This document shows positions 56,341 through 64,000 of a DNA stretch of 64,000 nucleotides, piece after piece (position 1 is the stretch's first letter; each line of letters starts with the position of its first letter). This stretch comes from Heterohyrax brucei (lineage: Eukaryota; Chordata; Mammalia; Hyracoidea; Procaviidae), in NCBI GenBank assembly GCA_028571685.1, contig CM053144.1:96626171-96690170 (forward strand). Direction: 5' to 3'. Position numbers and translations under genes: made by a program. The notes beneath the pieces are model-generated. The model searched no databases, was not told the DNA's origin, and was given only the letters and a program-made list of their open reading frames with translations.

Positions 56341-57010
56341 GGGGTGCAGTGTTAAGAGTTATGAGAGGGGAAAAGGGGAAAAGACCAACTGTTAAGGACA
56401 AGAAAGGAAGTTTCTCCAGCTGAGAGGCACACTGAGTCTGGATCTCAACGAAGGAAGAGGAGAATGGTAGGGTGAGGGCAGCGCAGAGACTATGGATGTG
56501 AAAGCAACATAGTACATTTGAGATTGTGTTGAAATAATCTGTATTCAGGTCTGAGGGGTCTTACATAAAGCTCTTGGGTTCAAATGATTTTCAGAATTTA
56601 TATCTTTTTTAAACTTTTGGAATGCAAAAGGTATACATCTCCTAAAATATCCAGTGGTGTCTGGTACAGCACCCTGTAATCAAATTTGTTAATTGTTACA
56701 GTAGAATCAATTAAGATTCATACTGGGTGAAATAAATATAGACTAAAAATAGTGTCACATCAAGTCAAGTCAGCCTCTGCTGTCAAACAAGCTCAGTCTG
56801 TCAGATTTTGCCACAAAAGAAGTATTTACAACACACACACACACAATTTCAAAGATTTGAGGGCTTTAGTACTATGGATAAGGTGCTGTTAACCTAGCTA
56901 ACATTTACTGATCAATTATTCTTTTAATTTTACCTGTCCTGACTTAGTTAGTTCTCTTTATTACTGCTTGTCCCCTGATTTTTTCTTTTCCAATGGGTGT
57001 ATAACAGAAG
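56341..57010. other. Unassigned, with a short (AC)n microsatellite
   Basis: (AC)9-10 at about 56829-56847. No gene or other repeat recognised. Confidence 0.4.
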
Positions 57011-57014
57011 AAAA

Positions 57015-57110
57015 TCAGCACATCTACAAGGCCACACAGCTAGAATGTGATGGAGTGGGCATTTGAATTGAGACAATTTTTGACATGCTACCTCTCTCAC
57101 AATATCCTCC
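57015..57110 (+). mobile_element. MIR fragment
   Basis: 'caaggccacacagctagaatgtgatggagtgggcatttgaattgag' is the well-known MIR segment 'aaggtcacacagctagtaagtggcagagc...ttcgaac'. Confidence 0.72.
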
Positions 57111-57114
57111 AGCC

Positions 57115-57750
57115 ACTTATCTGGTGCTGACATGTAGGGTGCGAATAAAGGACAAGGCAGGAAGGCAGTGTGAAGCTAAAGAGATAGAAGGACACAGAAA
57201 AACTTGAAGGGAAAAAAGAGGGGCACAATAAAGTGAAATATCTGATGGCTATTCTCTTCATATTTTTGTAATCTTGTGAATTACCGGTCATCCAACTACT
57301 CTTATCTGTTCTGTACAATGGAAATAATTCTCAGAATTCATATCCGCAGAATAAATAAGCAAGCAATCATTACTTGGCTGCTAATCCTTATTATTCTTAA
57401 ATTATTTTCATTTATGACTCTTAAACCCTAATCTTCTGTACCCAAAGAAAGCAGCTTAAATCACCTTGATGGAACTAAAACTTCCCAGTGTCCAGGAAAC
57501 AGCCTTCAAAAATCCAAAATGCCCTTGGAAAGCCATTGTACTCTTGCCAAGATTGTAAGACACCCTTGGAAGCTCAAAGCTTTAGTGCTCTCTGTGGGTT
57601 ATTTTTCTAAGCTTGAAAAACCACCTGAAACTGCAAGGAAAGGATAGGTCACTTCATATCCTGTACTACTTGGAAAGAGACACAAAAACAATTAATATCT
57701 GCTTCTGGAAAACTGTCTCCTGGCTTCTTCCATAGCTCACTGAGGCAAGA
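57115..57750. other. Unassigned intergenic sequence
   Basis: Nothing recognised. The 73-codon minus frame at 57097-57318 has a hydrophobic Phe/Ser-rich stretch but no context. Confidence 0.35.
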
Positions 57751-57754
57751 CATC

Positions 57755-57900
57755 TGATTCTTTTGGTGCAATTGTGGTGTGATGGACAAATGTGGGAACA
57801 AGAGAGACAGGAAGTCAGATTTCTAGCCCAGATTAGCCCTTAATATGGAGACTAAATCTCCTTACGTCTGTGTCCCCAAAGTCCTAGTTTTAGAGTGAGA
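57755..57900 (+). mobile_element. MIR-like fragment
   Basis: 'gacaggaagtcagatttctagcccag' and 'ctaaatctccttacgtctgtgtcccc' follow MIR order. Diverged. Confidence 0.45.
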
Positions 57901-57914
57901 AACTTAGACAAAGG

Positions 57915-58075
57915 AGGGCTTCTAATTTTTAGTGGTACAGTGGTTAAGATCTTGCTAACTAAAAGTTTGGCAGTTCAAATCCACCAGCTGCTCCTAAGAA
58001 AACCTGTGGAGCAGCCCTACTCTGACCTAGAGGGTTACTATGAGTAAAAATTGACTTGAGGGCAATGGGTTTCAT
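57915..58075 (+). mobile_element. AfroSINE
   Basis: Head 'tagtggtacagtggttaagatc', B box 'gcagttcaaatccacc', tail 'agggttactatgagtaaaaattgacttgagggcaatggg'. Confidence 0.88.
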
Positions 58076-58083
58076 TACAAAAG

Positions 58084-58257
58084 TTTTTATTGTTGTTGTT
58101 GTAGTTGTGAGTTTCCATCATGCTGGCTCTGATTCATGACAACATTATGTAAAATGGGCTAAACTGTTGTCTTGCCCTGTGCTATCTTCATGATTGTTGG
58201 CATGTTTGTCATCCATTGTTGTGACTATTGTGACAGTCCATCTTGTAGTATCTTTTA
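58084..58257 (-). mobile_element. RTE 3' end fragment, minus strand
   Basis: 'tgttgttgttgtagttgtgag', 'ctgttgtcttgccctgtgctatcttcatgattgttggcatg' and 'cattgttgtgactattgtgac' match the RTE tail. It is the target of the SINE at 58258. Confidence 0.8.
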
Positions 58258-58467
58258 TATTGAACCCAAACCAAATCCATTGCTGTCAAGTCAACCACAA
58301 TTCATAGCAACCTTATGGGATAGGGAAAAATGGCTCAATGGAATTTCTAAGGCCATAGTCTCTACAGATGCTGTCACACCTTCCTTCCACAGAGCCACTG
58401 GTGGGTTCGAATCACCAGCCTTTCAGTTAGCAGCTGAACACCTAATCACCGTGCCATCAGGGCTCCT
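58258..58467 (-). mobile_element. AfroSINE, long type, with target-site duplication, inserted in RTE tail
   Basis: The duplication TATCTTTTA is at 58249-58257 and 58468-58476. The 'aaacccaaaccaaatccattgctgtc' tail, the long middle block and the head at 58466 ('cgtgccatcagggctcc') are complete. Confidence 0.92.
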
Positions 58468-58476
58468 TATCTTTTA

Positions 58477-59110
58477 GACAGGAGGTATATACAATTGAGG
58501 GTTTGTTTTCAGAGCTATCATATTTTTCATTGATTCACATAAATATTTGTTGAGTAGCCATAGAGAGGCACATACTTGGTGTTTCAGAAAATAATGAAAA
58601 AACATTCAGCATTTCTTTCTTTATGGAAATCTTGCTTAGCAGGAGATACAGACAACTGAATACATAATGATAACACAGTATGATTGGTGGCAGAGGAATT
58701 CCGTGGGAATGTGGAGGAGGTATGTAACACCAGTCTAAAGCAAGGCTTTTTGATAAAGTTAAAAATTATTTAAAATCCAGTATGACTTTTGTCATTGCTT
58801 GCTTTCATTTGAGAGAATCATAGTTTGTATTAGTGGAAAATTAAATTACCTTAGTGCACTGTTATGTATCCTATAATAGATTAAGAAAAGATAAAGTAAA
58901 AACAAAATTTTAGCAGGTCATCTGTGTTAGCAAAGCCAAGGTCCGAAGTACATCATCCTTCATTTAGGCAGGTGTGAGCTGGGTAGTAGGAGAAGAGGTA
59001 AATAGATTACATAGTAATGTAAAAGATGTTGAAATTTTTAAATTTTTCAGCATCAAGACTGCTTTACAAATCAGCAGGAAATGTGCTGCTGTAGCTCTTG
59101 GAGAAAGTTA
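58477..59110. other. Unassigned, weak ancient-repeat resemblance
   Basis: 58520-58740 ('gattcacataaatatttgttgagtagcc...cagaggaattc') loosely follows a common old mammalian repeat. I cannot name it with confidence. Confidence 0.3.
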
Positions 59111-59119
59111 TAAAGCATA

Positions 59120-59320
59120 CCAGTTGTTGAATTTGTTCAGACTCATAGCAATCCCATGTGTGTCAGAGTAGAACTGAATCCAGCAGAGTTTTCAAGGCTG
59201 TGATCTTGCAGAAGCAGATTGCAAGGCCTTTCTTCCAAGGTGCCTCTGGTGGGTGTGAACTGCCAAACTTTCAGTTAATAGTGAAGCAATTAACATTTTA
59301 TGCCACCCACAGACTCCTCC
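59120..59320 (-). mobile_element. AfroSINE, long type, with target-site duplication
   Basis: The duplication TAAAGCATA is at 59111-59119 and 59321-59329. Tail 'gttgttgaatttgttcagactcatagcaatccc', middle 'agagttttcaaggctgtgatcttgcagaagcagattgcaaggcctttcttcc', head 'ttttatgccacccacagactcc'. Confidence 0.92.
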
Positions 59321-59329
59321 TAAAGCATA

Positions 59330-59830
59330 GGATACCTAATACTTTTAAAGTTTGACTCTACTTTAAACATTAAATACAACTGGAGTCATCTGAGGGGCAT
59401 CAAAGACAAGAGGCAAGCATAGAAATTTTGGACAGACATGAAAGAAAAGTTGGTAAACAACAGTAAAAGTTGAAAATGAGTGAAACAAAGAGTTCAGCTT
59501 TCAGCAAGGGCAGCAATTCAGAGCCACAGGATTTAATAGCTTAGTTCCTCACAGAGGGAGTTTTGTGACTTCCCTTAAAGTATAGAAACCTGTTACATTT
59601 TCTGAAGAACAGGCAGGTCCAGTTGGTAGCAGAGTTATAATATCATAGAGAAAGGAAAAGACAGAACAATTGTCAGTAAGACAAAAATCCCTAAGGGAGA
59701 CTAGGTTTTTTCTCAGCCCCAAATCAAACAGAGAGTAGGGAAAGATGACTGCACTTACAGGAAAAAGAATAAAGTAGTCAGAAAATAAAATGCATATTTT
59801 TTGTCTTCCATTAAAATTAGAACCATCAGG
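59330..59830. other. Unassigned intergenic sequence
   Basis: Nothing recognised. Confidence 0.35.
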
Positions 59831-60200
59831 AGGTGGGTCAGGATGGCATAGTTAGATGCTCCCTGTGGTTCCTGTAATAACAATGATCCAAAACAATAAC
59901 AAAAAAAAGATGAAGAATCAATTATGTATGACATTCCAGGAGCCTTGAATATCAAAGTGAAAGTTACCAAATCAGACTGAACAACAGGAAAGACAGAGTA
60001 GGTCCCAAAGTATCCAGGACTGGCCAGACCTGAGTTGGTGGGAATCGATACCCTGCAGGAGGATTGGAAGCAACCAGCCTGGTGAAAGAAGTGGTGGCAC
60101 TTGGAGAGAATCTTCCTCAACAGGAAAGAGTGAGCAGCAGAGATCCCATTCATGTCTCCAGAATCAATGAAAAGCAGCACTGGATAAAGAAAAGTAGCAT
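59831..60200 (+). mobile_element. Possible old L1/HAL1 5' end
   Basis: 'ggaggtgggtcaggatggcatagttagatgctcc' resembles an L1-type 5' start ('...aagatggcrgagtag...'). It lies just left of the intact L1 5' end. No ORF follows because the younger L1 begins at 60222. Confidence 0.4.
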
Positions 60201-61222
60201 TCCATAGTCAAAACCTAAGTGGTGGGGGCAGATTTAAGATGGTGGACTAAGCACATGTCTCCTTATATCGCTCCGGGAACCAAGACCTGAACTGATAGTC
60301 AAACGGAGCCTTCTGATCACCTAGTGAGCCCCCAGGACACAGCACAGCGCTGTTAATTTGGACTTCATGCCACTGAATGAAAAACCTCCTCTCTTTCTCT
60401 GACTTCTGCTTCTGGCTAGCCCTAGCTCTCATGGACTGAAGGTAAACGCACCATTTTGATTTTTTTTTCTCTGTCTTGGCCAGTGGGCAGAGATGAGTCT
60501 TGCCTAGTGGCTAGACTAAGATGCACTGCTGGTGGGATAGGCAGGCGAAATTGACATATTCTGAGAGCCAGGCTTAGTACTCTGTTCATCTGGCCATTTT
60601 GGGCCTGTCTTTTTATCACTGCCATAGCGTGGTTTGTACAGAACTGCAGTGACTGTGTGAGGGACGCCATATTGGATACGGAGATTTTAGCAGGACCTAA
60701 TTCTTAGCCTGGGAGCCAGTGCCTGCAAGCAGGACAACGCTTCTCCAACAGAAAAGCAGTAGTTTACACAGTGTCACCTATGGTGGGGGGCTGGCAACAG
60801 AGGCGGAGGACTCACTACCTCTCGGCACCTTTAGCCCCTCTGTCTGCTGACTGTGTGGAGGGTATCATCTTATATACTATGGCCGCAGCTGGCCCTATTT
60901 CTTACCTTGGGAGCCGGAGCCTGCCCACAGGAGAGTGCTTCTCTACCAGAAAAGCAGCAGTTTACACAGTGTTGAATAAGGCTGGGCCCCGTCAGCAAAG
61001 GCCAACAGGGCAGTAGCACTGCTGTATTTTGAACTAGTTTGTATCATCTGGGGTTGGATATAGAGATGCTTACTTTGCCAATTGGCAAGAGGGTCCTCTA
61101 CACCTGAAAACCTGACTGACATGGGAAGTGGTAAGATAACTTTTGCTTTACATTTTAAGACAGCCTAGAGAAACATCTGCAGTCCATCCTCACAGCATCT
61201 CTTACAGCCTTTGCCTACTCAC

Positions 61223-62179
61223 ATGGGACCCAAAAAGCAACAGACGCTTGTGGCATACAAGAAATCTCCCATGGCTTTAGAAGGCTCCCAAACAAAACAA
61301 CCAAGGAGTTTTCCAGATGAAGAAACTTTTCTGAAATCATCAGATGGTGAATACAAAATGATTATATACAGAGCTCTTCTAGACCTTATACAGAATGCAG
61401 CAGAACAAAAGGAAAAATTAAACAAGCTGTTCGATCTGATGGAACACCAGTACTCTGAAATCCAACAGATTAAGAACAAAATCAAAGACATAGAAACTTC
61501 CATTCAAAGCCAGGAAAACAGAATAGAGCAAACGGAAAAAAGAATTTCTGACTTGGAAGACAGAGCTACTGATGCCAGTGTTTATGAGCAGAAATCAGAA
61601 AAAAGAAACAAGAAAAATGAAGAAGCATTAAGAAGCATGTGGGACTATATTAAGAGGAACAACCTTCAACTAATTGGAGTCCCTGAACAGGATGAGACAC
61701 CTGAGAACACAGAGTATCATTGCTGAGCTGCTGACACAAAACTTCCCAGAAATCATGAAGAAAGAGAACATAAATATCCCAGATGCATATCATACACCAC
61801 CCAATATAGATCTCAAAAGAAAGACTCCAAGACTATTATAATCAAGCTTAACAAAATGAAACATAAGCAGCAACTCTTAAAGGCAGCAAGATTCAAAGCA
61901 AAGCTAACATTCAGAGGGAAACCCTGTAGGCTTTCATCAGATTTCTCAGCAGAAACCACTCTGGCACGGAGACAGTGGCATGACACATTCAAAGCCTTGA
62001 AGGAGAAGAACTTCCAACCAAGAATTATATATCCTGAAAAACTATTTTTCAAATATGAAAATGAAATGAAGACATTTGCAGATACACAGAAACTCAGAGA
62101 CTTTGTAAAAACCAAACCCAAACTACAAGAAATACTGAAAGAAGTTTTTGGCTTTGGCTTAGAAGAACAAAACCACTAA
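61223..62179 (+). pseudogene. L1 ORF1 (trimeric RNA-binding chaperone), frameshifted
   Basis: Start ATG 61223 (MGPKKQQTL), chosen because the unspliced and spliced sister copies start at the same site. Residues about 60-120 form a heptad coiled coil (IQQIKNKIKDIETSIQSQ). The RRM begins at about residue 140 (RNNLQLIGVPEQDE). A frameshift near 61710 (loss of two bases in a GAGAG run) and another near 61830 break the frame. The C-terminal domain is readable from 61856 (FRGKPCRLSSDF, FSAETTLARRQW, EKNFQPRIIYPEK, LRDFVKTKPKLQEILKE). ORF1p coats L1 RNA as trimers and is needed for retrotransposition. The C-terminal domain is close to the mammalian L1 pattern. Confidence 0.9.
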
Positions 62180-62591
62180 CTTTATATTTCAGAATGACAC
62201 ACCATCCAGAATTCTACTCAGGGAAGGCTCCAAACTCAATCACAGCTTCAATACTGAAAGAAACTATCCAGTGATTATCATGTAAACTATGGTGCTGTCA
62301 TATTAAAAAGAGAGATGTACTATAGTCATTATAGACTTTCCAGATGGAGAGGAAGTTGACAAGACTGGTAATAATTAAAATTGAGGTTATATATAGTTTA
62401 TTAAGGGGGATCATAGGGGCACCCATAAAACACAACAAAGATGTAACATACCATATCAAGAAATGTAACACAGGAGTCTCAACAACTACAAAACCAGCTC
62501 TGAAAAAGGTGAAAAATCAACTCATAAAAAAGAATGCCCCAGATCAGACTAATAACAGAGAAAACATCAACACAAAAATAAACATATCACA

Positions 62592-64000
62592 ATGGCAGAG
62601 CTGAACACATATCTATCAATAATTATATTGAATGTGAATGGACTGAATGCTCCAGTAAAGAGACACTGAGCGATATCTTGGATCAAAAGACATGACCCAT
62701 TCATATGTTGTCTACAAGAAACTCACTTCAGACTTAAAGATAAGAACAAACTGAAAATTAAGGGATGGAAGAATATATATCAAGCTAACAATGAACAAAA
62801 GAAGAGCATGGGTGGCAATTCTAATCTCAGACAAAATCAATTTTAATGTAAAATCCACCATCATGGACAAAGATGGACACTATTTATTGCTGAAAATTCC
62901 AGTACACAAGCAAGACTTAACTATGTTAAACATTTATGCACCTAGTATCAGAGCACCTAAATATGTTGAAGTAACACTGACTATACTCAAAAAAGAGTGA
63001 GATTACTCCACAATAATAGTGGAAGACTTCAACACTCCACTCTCAATACTGGACAGATCATCTCCAAAAAAGATCATTAAAGATACAGAAGACCTTATTG
63101 CCACTTAAACCTTATAGAGATATACAGAATTTTCTACCCATCAGTGGACAACTACACCTTCTTCTCCAGTGCACATGGAACATTCTACAGAATTGACCAC
63201 GTGATAGGACATAATGCAATGCTCAACAAAATCCATACCACTGAATTAATGCAAAGCTTCTTCTCAGATCATAAAGCCATAAAAGTTGAAATCAATAGCA
63301 GAAAAAACATAGAAATAAAGTGGAAATCGTGGAAACTAAATAACATCTTGCTCAAAAAAACATGGGGTATAGAAGAAATCAAGGATGAAATAAAGAAATT
63401 CATGGATTCCAGTAAGAATGAAAAAACACTTCCTACCAGAACCTATGGGATACAGCCAAAGCAGTGCTCAGAGGTCTGTTTATCTCCATAAATGCACACA
63501 TCTGGAAGGAAGAAAGAAACCAAACCAAGGAACTAACCCTACAGCTTGAACAAGTAGAAGGAGAACAACAGAGGAACCCCTCAGGCACCAGAAGAAATCA
63601 GATTATAAAGGTTAGAGCAGAGCTAAATGAATTAGAGAATAGAAAAACAATTGAAAAAATTGAAAAGACCAAAAGCTGTCTTTCTGTACAGTTCAGTAAG
63701 ATTAACAAAGCACTGGCTAAACTTACTAAAGAAAAACGGGAAAAGAAACAAATAACCCAAATTAGAAACAAGAGGGGAGTTGTCACCACAGATCCAACAG
63801 AAATCAAAAATAGCACAACAGAATACTACGAAAGATTGGACTCTAACAAATTTGAAAACCTAGAGGAAATGGACAAATTCCTGATTCATACCACCTACCT
63901 AAAGTATCAAAATGTGAAGCAGAACAACTTAACAAACCCATCATCACAAAAGAAGAGATTGAAAAGGTCATCAAAACACTGACAACCAAAAAAAGCTCGG
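62592..64000 (+). pseudogene. L1 ORF2 (endonuclease and start of reverse transcriptase), broken, truncated by window
   Basis: Start ATG 62592 (MAELNTYLS). Endonuclease motifs in order: LNVNGLN (catalytic Asn), LQETHF (Glu), INIYAP-like LNIYAPS, VEDFNTPLS (Asp and Asn kept, but the usual Gly before Asp is Glu), HGTFYRIDHV, and FSDHKAI (terminal Asp-His). A TGA interrupts the frame after KRH (about 62667), with frameshifts near 62800, 63105 and 63460. From 63464 the linker to the RT is readable ([11 protein letters not shown]-like, [37 protein letters not shown]). The RT catalytic FADD-type box lies beyond the window. Confidence 0.9.

Larger units (their letters stand above)
60222..64000 (+). 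mobile_element. L1 LINE, plus strand: 5' UTR, ORF1, first part of ORF2 (runs off window)
   Basis: The 5' end is near 60222, with TAAGATGGTGG at 60235-60245. The 5' UTR runs to 61222, ORF1 is 61223-62179, the spacer 62180-62591, and ORF2 starts at 62592 and is cut by the window end. The UTR carries the same donor/acceptor pair as 42134: GT at 60442 and AG ending at 61159 ('ctttacattttaag' then 'acagcctagag'), so it is an unspliced copy. The structure is full-length at the 5' end, but both ORFs carry frameshifts. Confidence 0.92.

Noticed and set aside
1-64000. CRISPR arrays, bacterial operons, riboswitches, plasmid or phage genes
   Set aside because: Interspersed mammalian repeats, lack of long ORFs and base composition all indicate mammalian nuclear DNA. 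I saw no regularly spaced short repeats with unique spacers.

Overview
This window is repeat-dominated nuclear DNA from an afrotherian mammal, most likely an elephant or a close relative. The basis is lineage-diagnostic repeats: about two dozen copies or pieces of the tRNA-derived AfroSINE, several copies of an RTE/BovB-type LINE that resembles what I remember of elephant RTE1, and L1 elements whose 3' UTRs resemble elephant L1. The species assignment comes from memory of these families; I could not run a search. I see no convincing exon, host gene, RNA gene or CpG island. Nearly every open reading frame is a remnant of a transposon ORF or a chance frame.

Layout: 1-820 is the 5' UTR of a minus-strand L1 whose body lies left of the window. 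2.3-7.0 kb holds AfroSINEs, MIRs, MLT1-type LTR pieces and a MER5-like piece. 7.2-10.3 kb is a nearly full-length minus-strand RTE, followed by a minus-strand L1 3' end (10.3-11.7 kb). 14.2-16.7 kb is a second RTE copy. 22.1-28.5 kb is a minus-strand L1 interrupted by an ERVL-MaLR element (23.7-25.4 kb), and another L1 3' end follows at 28.6-30.1 kb. 33.0-37.8 kb is an old HAL1/L1M-like element split by two AfroSINEs and by an RTE with a clean 9-bp target-site duplication. 39.4-41.2 kb is an ancient L1M. 42.1-45.3 kb is an unusual pair of L1 5' halves pointing at each other. 46.7-48.1 kb is an RTE tail split by an L1 3' end with a 13-bp duplication. 52.3-54.4 kb holds MaLR LTRs. 60.2-64.0 kb is the 5' UTR, ORF1 and first part of ORF2 of a plus-strand L1 that runs off the window.

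How the parts relate: L1 supplies its own machinery. The RTE LINE shares its 3' tail with AfroSINE, as can be read from copies inside this window, which fits RTE acting as the SINE's mobilising partner. The most interesting observation is that the minus-strand L1 at 43425-45282 lacks exactly the segment that a GT...AG intron would remove from the 5' UTR of its two unspliced relatives (at 42134 and 60222). It therefore looks like a retrotransposed spliced L1 RNA. A second notable structure is a roughly 200-bp L1 fragment at 30401-30616 whose halves are circularly permuted relative to a close copy 600 bp away. Many nested insertions allow relative dating.
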